Positions 38,929 to 51,189 of a DNA stretch of 64,000 nt are shown one piece after another (within the stretch, counting starts at the first letter, position 1; each line of letters starts with the position of its first letter). This DNA comes from Otis tarda (taxonomy: Eukaryota; Chordata; Aves; Otidiformes; Otididae). The notes beneath the pieces were generated by a model. It saw nothing but the letters and a program-made list of their open reading frames with translations, was not told the origin of the DNA and made no database searches. The translations under genes were made by a program, and so were the position numbers. The stretch is from NCBI GenBank assembly GCA_026413225.1, contig CM048552.1:45771001-45835000 (forward strand). Direction: 5' to 3'.

Positions 38929-39829
38929 TTTCCCTTCCTTAAGGAGCTTTTGTTTTATCTACTTATTGCTTTCTGAATTATACCATGGGTGTAAACTGTC
39001 AATGGCTGCAGTAATTATGTAGCTTGATGGTCAATTTCTTTTGTTTTCTTTACATTTAAGGCCAATTAGGGGTTGTCATTGGGACTTCTATCACTCTTTG
39101 ATCTCCTGCTCCCAATGTACTACAAATGTGTAAAGTTAGTTTCAGTTACAAAAGTTTGTGTATTGTTTCTTTGTTTTCCAACTCATACTAGATTAACCTG
39201 GAGAGTAAGAGGTGGGCAAATATAATAAAATTTCTTTTATCTGAGTGATGCTTTAGGCTTCACCCCATAAAGTCTGATTCTACAGTGAACATGCAAACAA
39301 ACATCTAATTGACAGAAAAACAAGATGTATGCATCAAATGATACAAATCTTTATTTTGTGTTAGGGATCAGGAGAAAAATATTAAGTTCTTTAATGCCAC
39401 TGAATGGTTAGTATTTTATAACACCCACAGCAAACTATTAATGAAGTCATAATTACTGAAGACTGCAGCCAAGCAATAAACTGCAGACCAATCATGCAGA
39501 TATAGGAATGGGTTATCTGGCTCTGTATATTGTTATTTTTTTAACTGAGTAGTAGCCAAAACTATATTTAGTCTTGTCTCAAGCTGCAGATGTTTTGTGG
39601 GTTTTAATTCTCTCAAAGATTTGTTAGGCTTTAAAACAAAAGCAGGCAGTTTTCTTCCAGGGACTATCCTAGATCCAGGCTTACTTACTTGTTTTTTTCT
39701 GCACCTAGGTAAAATGCACTGAAGATTGCCTCTACAGGCTCTTTAACCTATAAATAACAGGAGTTTTTAAACACCGGGCTTTTGACTGGCTCAGGAGATC
39801 AGGTTGCAGGGCTATTGGTGACAGGAGGG
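38929..39829. other. AT-rich unique sequence, no gene seen
   Basis: No recognisable element between the CR1 and the next LTR. Confidence 0.6.
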
Positions 39830-40422
39830 TGTTGTAAGCTAACCCCAGTGGGCAGCTAAGTACCACACAGTCACTTGCTTACTCCATGGCAGTGGGATGG
39901 GGGAGAGACTTGAATGGGTAAGAGTGAGAAAACTCATGGATTGAGATAAAGACAATTTAATAGGTAAAGCAAAAGCCACACATGCAAGCAAAGTAAAACA
40001 AGGAATTCATCCGCTACTTCCCATTGGCAAGCAGGTGTTTAACTATTTCCAGGAAAACAAGGCTCCATCATGAGTAAAGATCACTTGGGAAGACAGATGT
40101 GTAACTCTGAACATCCTCCCCTTCCTCCTTCTTCCCCACAGCTTTTATTGCTGAGCATAACATCATATGTCATATGCTGTGTAATATCCCTTTAGTCATT
40201 TGGGGTCAGCTGTCCCAGTTGTGTCCTTTCCCAGCTTCTCGTGCACCCCCAGCCTACGCACTGGAGAGGGACTGTGAGAAGCAGAAAGCACCTTGACCCT
40301 GTAAGCACTGTTCAGCATTAACTAAAACTTCCCTGTGTTATCAACACAGTTTTCATCACAAATCCAAAACACAGCATTGTACAAGCTGCTAAATTAACTT
40401 TATCTGAGCCAAAATCAGTACT
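39830..40422 (-). mobile_element. ERVL solo LTR, family B, about 593 bp
   Basis: On the plus strand it opens tgttgtaagctaaccccagt and continues gggcagctaagtaccacaca, cagtgggatgggggagag and gattgagataaagacaatttaat, the reversed 3' end of a very common avian ERVL LTR. Further right are gtcatttggggtcagctgtc, cccagttgtgtcctttccca and gtgttatcaacacagttttc. It ends ttaactttatctgagccaaa...cagtact, where the canonical terminus would be ccaggaca. The terminal base has mutated and no target duplication is left (gaggg versus attct), so it is an old copy. No internal retroviral sequence is attached. Confidence 0.88.
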
Positions 40423-40945
40423 ATTCTTGCATTCTTGCACAGGTGACTTTTCCAATAATTATTTTATCTCCTCCACCCCTTCCTATAGTGGCTATTTCTG
40501 TGGTTTCTGTACATGGTGACTGTGGACTCTGCTCACTTTCTTTGAGCTAACAGAAAAAAAAAGAAAGAGAATAGAGAAAACGCAGCACTGAGCCTATGGT
40601 CTAGTTCCTCCTTTATATCAACTTTCTGGAGTGTGTGGAGGCACAAGAACAAATAACTCTACATACATTCTTCACTGACTGAAGAACATCCTAGGAACCA
40701 GATTCAAATTAATAACTAGACCATATCTCTTGGAAGTCTGGTGTCGTAGCTAGTCACCCGTCCAAAGTAAGTACCTAATTGGACCTTTTATTTCCAGTCA
40801 CAAATTGCCTGGTTTATCTTCCAGCCTTTTGATGTTTTCTGTTTACCTCTTTGACTAGACTGTTGATTTCTTAGTCACTTCATGCCTATATTCATTCTTC
40901 ATAGGCACCAACTTTATATGAAATTAAAAATCTGCACTTCCTTCT
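40423..40945. other. Unique sequence between two LTRs
   Basis: About 520 bp with no recognisable retroviral internal region. The two flanking minus-strand LTRs are of different families, so they are not the two ends of one provirus. Confidence 0.6.
40941..40945. repeat. Target-site duplication cttct, left copy
   Basis: Identical to 41411-41415. It fixes the LTR start at 40946. Confidence 0.88.
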
Positions 40946-41410
40946 TGTTGTAATTCAGCCCCGATTGGGACCAGACTACGCAGTCTCTCTCTTACTCCCC
41001 CCTGCTCCCAACCCTCCAGTGGGACAGAAGGGAGAATTGGTAAACAAAAAAAAACCAAACCAGCAAAAACATGTGGGTTGAGATGGAAAAAAAAAAAAAA
41101 TTAACAGCAATAACAGAAGAAAACACAACAGCAATGGAAAACAAATACAGTATAATGGCTTACAACGAATCTCCACACCTAGTTTCTTCCAAGTAGCAGA
41201 AGACTCCCCTCAGCACCCTCCTCACTGATATACTGAGCATGATGTCAGATGGGATGGAATAGCCCTTTGGCTAATTTGGGTAAATTAACCTCAGCTGTTA
41301 GCTAATTAGTTAACTATCCCAGCTGGGTGTCCCAGCCATAGGGGCCACCAGCTCCAGTTCTCCTCCCAGCTCAGGTGAATATTAACTCTATCCTAGCCAG
41401 AACCAGGACA
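40946..41410 (-). mobile_element. Short mosaic ERVL-like solo LTR, 465 bp
   Basis: On the plus strand it begins tgttgtaattcagccccgat and ends agccagaaccaggaca. A perfect 5-bp target duplication (cttct) lies at 40941-40945 and 41411-41415. Its left ~60 bp (3' end of the LTR) nearly match the 3' end of family A (for example 27392 reversed: gggaccagactacgcagtct). Its right end (U3 start) instead resembles family B (ttaactctatcctagccaga versus ttaactttatctgagccaaa at 40394). The middle has two A-runs and a CAGCTG-rich segment not shared with either. It is a solo LTR with no coding sequence. Confidence 0.9.
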
Positions 41411-41415
41411 CTTCT
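41411..41415. repeat. Target-site duplication cttct, right copy
   Basis: Pairs with 40941-40945. Confidence 0.88.
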
Positions 41416-44400
41416 CTAAAATAATTACTCTGGAGCATGAACCTGTGAGCACTCTAAAGCATAATAAGTGCTAACATGTACTTCTCTTTGTGCACCTATA
41501 TTGCCAGGTTGAGTATGCTACTAGGGTCTTCCTTATCTCCTAGTTCCTTGCTGCATGTGATGCAGCTTCAAAGCAGGAGCTCAAGCCAGCTTTTCTGCCA
41601 CTGAGGAACTGATTATGTCTGAAGACATGGTAGCCAGGGCAAGTAGGGGCACACATAGGTCTGTACTAAAGAGCTCAAGCCAAGCCTTCTCATCTTCTTC
41701 CAGAGATCATTGAAGCTAGCCGCTGAATTTGGACTGGACATGTTATACATTTGGGTCTGAAGTCACAACTGAAATACTGTAGCTACCAGAAGCATGGTTT
41801 TGCTTCTGGAGCACTGTGGCTTTTTATTGCTATGATACATAGGACTAGGAAGAACTAGCCCCAGAGAGGTTTTACCTAATCAATAGTCCCACCTAAAAAG
41901 CATTCCCTATGTAGAGGCAGTATCCTCTCCAGTCATCTTGACTCATGATTCATGGTCATCCTTATGAATGGAAATCCTCCTTGTTGAAGTCTGGGGTTGC
42001 TTTCAGGCTACAGCAAGGCCAGAACTCACACTTCCATGTATAGCATATAATTTCAAAAAATGTTTTCCAGGCCATGATGTATTTGCCAGTACTGATGGGA
42101 ATTATTTCAAAGTGATATGCTGCTGTGCCTCTAGCTTTGCCTCTATGGAAGCTCTTCCCTGAACTGAACACTTCTAAATATGTCATTATTGGTGGGTATT
42201 ACTGACCATTGCTGTGTTATTTGTTGCTGATACTTCCGAGAGGTACTTACCTACAAAGATGTTTCCTTGATTCTCAGGATAAATGTCTTTTAATTAGGTA
42301 GTTGGTGGTTAATATCAGTCAGCTAAAAATACCTTTATATTTTGTAATATGTGCAACAGTGCTTTCAGATATCTACCTTGATTTGTTATGCATCTCGACA
42401 CTGAAAAGAGCGAAAACAGTGAGCCTGGATGTATGTATCCAATTCAAGACTGAGGAAAATTGAGGATGCTTATTTGGTTGGTTTGGTTTTTTTACTAATC
42501 TTTAGGACCTGTGAATCATTTAGAGAATTTGTGTTGACTTTGAAAAAATATAATGGATGTCTAAAATTATTTTTTATTTTTCCATTTTTAGACAGTCCTG
42601 AAAGACAAGATTATCTTTCTTTTCCTTAACACTTAAAATACACTTAGAAATCAAATTGAATTTTTGTTAGATATTAAAAGTTTAGAAAGGCAGAATAATG
42701 AAATAAAATGGTTCTAGGAAACTTCCTAACACCTAGTTATCCTGCTACAGATGGGGTAATCCCTGAAGACTGATTTAACAGTCTGCAGAAATTACTAACT
42801 TGATTATCTGTAGTTGTTTCAGTGTACCTAAAAACAACATCAAACATGTGCTTAAATACAAGAACTATGGAAGAAACAGTAAATACAGATTTTTTTTTGA
42901 GAGGTTTTTGGTTTTTCTTGACTTTTTAATAGGGGAGGAGGTGGTGTGGGGCTTCCTTTAAATTTTCACTTTAGGGAGACTTCCACAATAAAATACTTCA
43001 TGATAGGAGATAAAAGAGCCAACAACATAGTTTAATATACAATACTGCATCCATTTATCTCAGTGGAAATTTTTCACTGGCCTTCAAGGGAACAATAGCA
43101 AGACCTCAAATATTAGAAAGAGTTTATGGTTTAGGCAGACTTGTGTAGTGTGGTAAGATGCATTAAACAGTTAAAATACTAGCCCTAATTATCTCAGAAG
43201 ATATCTTTAATTTGATTCCTTGCCATCGTACAGAAGACTCGTTTAAGAAAAGAGTATCTGAAATCCATGAGACGATCTGACCTAACTTTTTGAAAATAGC
43301 GTGAGTCAGAGTTAAAAGTAAGCACTCATTACAGTGTCTTTCTGTTTTCTTCAATATCCCTAAGGAAGAGCTTTGTGAAAATATGTAACATAATTTAGAG
43401 TTACTGTAACAGTATACTTACATTTCGTGAGTGTGACTGTCTGTGAACAAGTTTAGTCCTTGTACTTCTAAGGAACTGTTCTTTGCAAATAGTACTTTCA
43501 TTATGAAATGTGACAAGACAGAGAAAGAGTGTATTTTAAAACTTTTCTAAGACTACAAGAAGGTGAGAGAAGTTCTGAGGAAAAGTTTTGAGTTTTTTTA
43601 AACAGTTGTTATAACCAAGCATGAGAACCAATTTTGCTCCAGTTATTTCTTTTCCTTTTTTTCCCCCTAAGTGTGTAACAAGAAAAAATAACTGTTGACT
43701 CAGAATGGAAAATCATCTGAACAAAGTTCTTTGTTTTTCATTTCGCAAGTGAAGTGGTGGTATATTAGAGCACAGGCATCCTATAAAACAGTCCATGCTG
43801 TTGTGTTTGCATGTGATTAGCTAATTTTAAGCTCGATTATCTGTGATTTTGCAAACTTTTCCACTGTTGATGAAGACTTACATACACTTTGTAAGCAAAC
43901 AAACAAGAACAAATTTTTTGCTGTTTGAGGTAAAGTGAAGCAAGAAGTCATGTTGCTGATGTGCTGGGAGTGGAGAAGCAAAGAGAGTACTGAATTGCTG
44001 CTTTTTTGATCCCTCTTTGTTATGCAGTGTTACACTGGAATTCCCTTCTACGAACCTGTTTTCTTTGAAGTCCTTTGCCTATCTAGAATAGAAAGAATGA
44101 GAATAACCTCGTTTAAAAGTATAACATATAGCTTACATCACCATCTCCAGGAGAGAACTAGGTCTATTCACCTCTCTATCCATTGACTAAAAGGAGATCC
44201 AAACCCATCTACTTATACTACATGCCCAGCTTATGACTGGTTGGTATGATAAATTCTGCCCTAAATGGATACTTTACTGAGGTGGGAGCTGCACACTCTG
44301 AAGCCAGAATTTCCAAGTGAATACAGGTGGTCTTTAGTTTCCAGGGAAACAAGGCATTCTGCTGTAGCTCTAACCTAGCGATACCTGGCTCATCTCTCCG

Positions 44401-46529
44401 CGTTTTAGCTTAGCAGCAGCCAAGATACACAGTCTTTGCACTGAACGTTCAAGAGTACTTCTGAATATTTGAGCTTCTGATCTTAGCTAGTGTTTGGTAT
44501 GCTATTGTAGCTATTAAACTAATTGTTTTCATTCCTTCCTCATAGAGGTGAAGAAGATACGGACAAGATTTGTATGGAGCAAATGACACTGGAAGACACA
44601 ACACAATAAAAAAAAAGAAAAGACAGAAACAGTGAGAATGAAATGGAGACTGAAAACAGAAGAGGAAAAAATAAGTCAGAAAGAAAGTAGTAACAGAATG
44701 CTGATTGCTTTTTGAAATCTGCTGAATAAATACAAATGGGACAATAAAATACATGACTAACATACAGAGATGAGACTAAACTATTCACACAAATTAGAGT
44801 TCAGTGGGACGCAGGTATTCACGTTCCCCAGAGTTCACACCACTCCTATCTATGCCTGGAAAAACTTGATTTCAGCTGAAATAGTAATTATAAAACAGTT
44901 TTTGGAATAAATAGATCATATTGAATGACCTCTCTTTCCCTGAGGATGATTCCCTTGGGCAAGAGTATAGTACTACAACCTTGAAAATGCTTACTTCATC
45001 TCTTCATGATTTTGTTGACTATCCAAAAGATATTGTGCAGTCCACTTGCACCTGCCAGTGCAGCCCTGGGGGATGGCAAGGTGGACTGTCAGAAGCCCTG
45101 CTCTGCACAGCTTCATATAGGAATGAAACAAGGTTTAACTTCCTCAAAATGCTGTAGTGATCTTTTCCTTATTGACTGAGCTTTGACTCTTTCACCTTAT
45201 TGTTCCTAAATATCCTTTGTTCTTGAGGAAGGGATGCTTCTGAGATGGTTCTTGTTAACTCATTTTCATGTCTCAAAGCTTTCAAAGTTCTATTCTGGAA
45301 CAGTTTCATGAGCTGTGTTCCTTGCCACATACAATGCATGACATATATTGGAAAACAGTTTTAATTAAAATCTAGTTTAATGTTTCCATTTAATTGAAGT
45401 AGCAGCTGGTATATTTGTTACACTGACAGTGTAAGAGAAAGAGGTCAGGAAAAGAAAACTGACTGCTATGCCTTCTTTTTTATTTGCCAGTTGAACTACT
45501 GAATGCATTAATATTTTAAATATCTATGTCTCTGGCTATTAAGTAAGAAGTATTAAGAAGTAAACTGTGAATAGAATTTGTTTTCTACCATTGAAATGGC
45601 CATTAATGCCAATATCACAAGATAAACTTCTCATTAAAATGGCAGAAAGCAAAACATAGGTTGTATGTGCTGAGATTTATGTATCTGGCAGAAAATTTCA
45701 CAACATCCTTTAGACTGCTGCTTGAGAAAAGTGATTTCAGTTTCCACTGGCATCTTTCTCAATTTCTACATAACTAATAAAAAACTAAGTGTACTGCTGA
45801 GCACAGCATGACTTGATCTAGTTGCTGTCCTTGATCTGACTGCCTTATTAGAATTTAAAAATATCCTCAGCTTTCTCAGAAAAAAAAAAATCAAACTGTT
45901 TGAGTTCCTTATATGTATGCATACTAAATATATTGCTTCCATATCAACATCTTCAAAGGGCTGATCACATTGGGAGTGGATTAATCTAATTTAGTTGTAA
46001 ACATCTACTTCATGGACACCTACACTTGACATAAATATCTCAGGTTTTCTTAACAGTGAGTAGAAAGAGAGAAATCCCCTTAGAGTACTTCTCATTTTAC
46101 TTGCTTTCATGGAAGCATCAAGAACGGAGTGTCTGAGTACACTGTGCAGTGGCAGATAGGACAATGCAACCAAAACTGAGTGTGATGAAGCTTGGTATAG
46201 GCTATGGATTGATGAATTACTGGATAAAAATATCTGAAACTGCTGAAAAGCTGTATCATGGTATCCTGATGAACTCATTTCATTGTCAGCCTGTGCCTAT
46301 AACCTCCTCCCTGCCCCTTAAGAGAGGTTGCAGTGAAGCATTGTTATATGGGCATCCAACATCCAGCATCATGTAGAGGGAAAGGATACATATAGTGTAC
46401 CAACACCAACTATGTGTTGATATACAGTCACCAGCCAGCGCAGGACACTCAGACCAGTCCAAGCCAGTATTGTGTTTCCTTTAGGCTTGGCTGGGACAAC
46501 CTACTGGTAAGGTAATTGTTGTGGTCTCA
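41416..46529. other. AT-rich unique sequence, no gene seen
   Basis: No exon, RNA gene or transposon recognised. Open frames are short and without family signal. Confidence 0.55.
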
Positions 46530-47372
46530 GTTTGGTCTATGTGGGCTTCTCATCAGAGAGGTGGGCCCATGAGAACTTCATGAAGTTCAGCAAGATTGAG
46601 TACAAGGTCCTGCACATGAGTCAGGGCAATCCCAGGCACAAATACAGACTGGTCAGAGAATGGATTGAAAGCAGCCCTGAGGAGAAGGATTTGGATGTGC
46701 TGGTGGACAAGAAGCTCAACATGAGCCATCAGTGTGCCCTTGGAGCCCAGAAAGCCAACCACATCCTGGGCTGCATCAAGAGAAGCGTGGCCAGCAGGTC
46801 GAGGGAGGTGATTCTGTCCCTTTACTCTGCTCTTATGGGACCCCACCTGGAGTACTACATCCAGCTCTGGAGGCCCCAACATAAGAAGGACATGGACCAG
46901 TTGGAGAGGGTCCAGAGGAGGGCCATGAAGGTGATCAGAGGGCTGGAGCACATTTCCTATGAGGACAGGGAGAGAGTTGGGGCTGTTCAGCCTGGAGAAG
47001 AGGAGGCTCCGGGGAGACCTGATAGCAGTCTTCCAGTACCTCAGGGGGGCCTACAAGAAAGATGGGGAGAGGCTGTTCAGTAGGGCCTGTTGCGAAAGGT
47101 CGAGGGGTAATGGTTTTAAAGTAGAAGGAGGTAGATTTAGATTGGATATTAGGAAAAAATTTTTTACAGTGAGGGTGGTGGGAAACGGGAACAGGTTGCC
47201 CAGAGAGGTATAGATGCCCCATCCCTGGAAACGTTCAAGGCCAGACTGGACTGGGTTCTGAGCAATCTAATCTAGTTGGAGATGTCCCTGCCTCTTGCAG
47301 GGGGGTTCGACTAGGTGACCTTTAAAGGTCCCTTCCAATCCTAACTGTTCGACGATTCTATGATTCTGTGAT
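46530..47372 (+). mobile_element. CR1 LINE, 5'-truncated, about 840 bp (longest CR1 here)
   Basis: Plus-strand CR1. It starts around tctcatcagagaggtgggcc in the ORF2 region, runs through the ORF2 tail and the 3' UTR core (gttgcccagagaggta; atccctggaaacgttcaagg), and ends with ttctatgattctgtga, the typical short terminal repeats. The sequence is close to that of the copy at 38376 and shares its 2-nt lesion, so both belong to one subfamily. The 5' truncation and frame lesion make it inactive. Confidence 0.95.
46532..47213 (+). pseudogene. CR1 ORF2 tail, frameshifted
   Basis: The first frame is open from 46532 and reads typical CR1 ORF2 C-terminal motifs: [20 protein letters not shown], then [20 protein letters not shown], then [20 protein letters not shown]. 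At about 46962-46968 (gaggacagggagagagttgg) the frame is lost, and the family sequence resumes in another frame as [20 protein letters not shown], ending near 47213. The catalytic core and endonuclease lie upstream of the truncation and are missing. No function is expected. Confidence 0.88.
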
Positions 47373-50300
47373 CATACAGCCTATCCCTTACTTGATCCAC
47401 ATAATAAATCACCTTCAGCAGTGTCATGTTATCTGATGTTCTCTTTCTCCTTCTGACACCTATTTTATATAGCTGTTTATCTTAAGCCAAAATGAACGGC
47501 CCCCAAAGAGTCTTAGCTATGCACTGATACTAAAAAGATAGCGAAGTGGGAACTCCAGTTGTAGATATCAGTATTTTAGGTATTTAAAGTTTGTGAGATT
47601 AATTCTACCTACCAGTGTCTATTCTCCATATGTATCTCCATATGTATCCATTGTGCTAATGGCAATGTATTTAATGAGACACGAACTTGACAGAGGCTTC
47701 CCCCCACCCCCTTACATTTGTTAATGCAATAGAACATTCTCTTCTCCCTTCAAAATAACTGTATTCTTGAACAGAATCATGATGGCTACTCATGATGGCT
47801 CCTGAAATCTGTATGGATTTTCCCTATTCTTATCCACTTCCCTGTGCCGTGTCCCTTGAACTCTTGGTATATCAGATCCCCAAATATCAATCTCTAGTGT
47901 GGAAATTCCTGTACTCTGGCTAGCAGTCATTGCAAATTAGACAGAGAATACAGTTCAGGGTAGTCTTTCTGTGATGGCCTGTCATCTGTTACCTTCTTCT
48001 ATTGAAAAAAAATTATTCCTGACAAAACCATCAAACAGCAACCCTTCCTCCCAAATGCTCAAACAAACAAAAATGTGTAGGCAAAGAAGCTGGTTCATAT
48101 AGGGCCTTAAAAATACCCCTTTTCTCCAACTGGTTATTCTACTCAGCCTGTACAAGGATTTTACCCTTAATGGAGAAACCAATATTTTCATATTATAAGC
48201 ATAATAATGTTTGAAATACTAAACCTGAAGAAACAAGATTTGAAACTAAATTGGAAAATATATTTTTTTTATTTTTCTGGTTGGATTTTTTGCTTTGCTT
48301 ATTGTGGAACTTGGGGTTTCTTTAAAAAAAAAGCCATAATTTGGAATTTGGTTTTCTTTTTTTAGTTTGGAACAAAGTTTTAGGAAGATATTACCAGTGA
48401 ATGAATACTGTGGGAAAAATAAAAAACAACAGTGGTTTTTCTGTTGTTTTTTTTTTTTATTATGAGAAAGAGATTCATCATGTTCTGAAAAAGCTTTTTT
48501 GATACAACACTGAGTCATGTGCTGAAGGAAGAACATTCATGTTATTATGCGTTTGGGTTACCCCCTGATGTCATGTTGTGTGCAGCACTTGCTCAGCTAT
48601 ATGGTAAGAAGTATAGGATGAAGCTGCAGGTAGGAAATGGAGATCCCTTCAGAGGACATAGACTCTATGGTATATGTCTGGCAACATTTTTTTTTTTTTT
48701 CCAGGGGAGGCAAGGAGCAACTGTGCTTACAGTAATGTACTTGTAGGCACAATCAGAAAGTCTCGAACATTGGTTGAAGGATTCAGTCTAGGGTATAGTA
48801 TGTCAGGTTTATTGTGGTGCTATTCTGATGTAGTCCTTAAGCTCCACTGTTGCCACCTCAGCCAGCACCTGCATCTGTGTCTATCTGGAAGTGATCTACA
48901 CAACAAAATAGGTGGCCACCCAGTCACTCTCTCTGAGTTCAGAAATTATATGAAGTAAAAAAAACCCTCCTGGTAGTGTTTTGAAGACAAATATGCAGGT
49001 GTATATGAAACAGTGATTTCACCATTCAGTAAAAGGTCATGCCTGTGTTAAAATAACTCTTGAATAAAAAAGGGGTAGTTTTCAAATCCACTTCTTTCCC
49101 CATTTTCCTTACCTTTCGTCAAATAGCTCTATCTCAATAAATTGTTCTTTAAAATGAAATTTATGGTCTTTTTGTAAAGAATTTTAATTATTAAAAAAAA
49201 TGTAAAACAAATACTTGGCTTTTATGGAAGTGGAAGCAACATTTTGTGTCATTTGATACTACTTGTCTCACAGCTGAAGGCCGTATACAGAGACTCTTAT
49301 GATCCATTTCTAGGATCAATGTAAGCATCTTCATCCTGAGCATGCTTTACTGTATTCTATAAACCTTTTTTAGGCGCCTTTAGAGCTCAGTTCATCAGAT
49401 CTATTTTTAATATCTAAATTGAATTGATAGTCTGATCTAACACATCTCCTTTAAAAAATAAAACCCCTAAACAAACAAAAAAAATCCCCTATTTAAGATG
49501 ATTTAGGTTCCCTTTATGTGGGCCACCCTTCAAAGCTAATTTTCTGCTTATTTTCAACATTTAGAATGTAGAAAATGATATACTTGTTCTTTCACTAAAA
49601 AGCCACAAGCTTTTCATAAAAACAGAAGACTGCATATCCCATCGTATACTTAGGTACAGTAATAACTTACAGACCAAGGACAACAGGACAACATTTATTT
49701 TGCTTGCTTGGTTTTTTTTCTTTTCTCTCTCTCTCTTTTAACTAAAAGAGAAACATTTGGCCAAAATGCCAACTTTTTAGTTTTAACTGGCTATAGTGTT
49801 ATGCTAGCAAACATGAAAGACAGAAGGAAAAAGTACTTTATTTATTACAACATTTACATTCTATTATTAAATTAATTCTGTTTTACCCCATATATCACTA
49901 TTAACTGGTGAAAATGTTTATATTGGTGCAGCCAAATCAAACATGGAAAACATGGATATTATGTGCCCATCTCAGATTTTATTATGTTTTAATTTATTTG
50001 ATTTTGAAAAGTGAGAAATTTTTTTTTTCTATGTATTTTCCACATTTTTTTTCTGTACAATTCCTGTTGTTTTTTTTTTTATTATTAAATTGAAGTTTTT
50101 CTTGTGTACAAGTAACACAAGGAGATTAGATGCTTAGAGAAATTCTGACTAAACATTGTGGAGATAAGTGTTAGCAAAGGACAAAACAATCTCTAAAAAG
50201 ACCTCAAGCTTCATTTAAAAAGCAAGAATTAGAGATTCTGACTAGCATCTGAAAGAAATCTTATTGTAAAGATTCCTGAAATAGACATATGCATCAGAGT

Positions 50301-50480
50301 CACACTCATGATCACATAGCTGCTGTGTGCTTGTAAGATGACTGAAGAACAGTAAGAATCCTCTACAGGGAAAGAAGATTCATTAGAAGCAATACAAAAT
50401 ATATACAACATGATTGACTACTGATTACATTTAAAATGCGAGGTAGGTGAGGATACAGATAAAAGGGGGGGGGGGTGGGA

Positions 50481-50520
50481 AAAGTATACTGCATGGTTAA
50501 AAAGTGTACTGCATGGTTAC
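50481..50520. repeat. 20-bp tandem duplication
   Basis: The unit aaagtatactgcatggttaa (50481-50500) is followed directly by aaagtgtactgcatggttac (50501-50520), two mismatches. It lies just right of a G11 run (50465-50475). Confidence 0.9.
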
Positions 50521-51152
50521 AGCTAGGGTTATACTGCTGTTTCAGCCTATTTACTGAAATGGAATTAAGTAATTTAAGAAATTAAGTTTTAATCAGGATT
50601 TCTTTATCTTTTGTAAAATGAAAGCAATAATTCAGAGGATTAAGATTAACTTAAAATATTTTTGTTTTATAATAAGTATGTCAGTGATATTGTCTATCTA
50701 AAGAAACATTTCAGAATGACACTTACTGAATTTCCTTCTAGAAGAGGATCAGTTAAGTCAAGCTGCTTCTTGAAGTTTAAATCCAAACTGCACTTGTATC
50801 AGAGGATATAATTTGTCTAAGTCTATAGTTTTTGTAGCAACTGAAAAGATTGACAAGAAATCGTCAAAGAGGATGCTAATTGTAATCAAGTTGAATGACT
50901 GAATGTATTAGAATTAAGTTGCAGAACTCTGGGAGAAGGTCTGGTCTGATGCATCCTACTGGTGACATGTTTTATTTCTGTACATTAACCAAACATCCCT
51001 TGAGTACTTTTTCATCCTGATTAATAGTGAGATTCACAGTGATCCAACCACAGGCTGAAAAAAAAAAAAAGTTCTTGCCAATTGTTAAGGGAGTAGTTTA
51101 ATTTAAGAAGATGACACATTAGTTATGCGAAATTGTGTGTGTGTAAATTCCA

Positions 51153-51154
<2 letters not shown>

Positions 51155-51185
<31 letters not shown>
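51155..51185. repeat. (AT)n microsatellite
   Basis: About 15 perfect AT units, preceded by a short (GT)n at 51135-51143. Probably length-variable. Confidence 0.95.

Positions 51186-51189
<4 letters not shown>

Noticed and set aside
39830-41410. Two same-strand LTRs about 0.5 kb apart, considered as a short provirus
   Set aside because: They belong to different LTR families, the second has its own complete target duplication, and no retroviral sequence lies between them.
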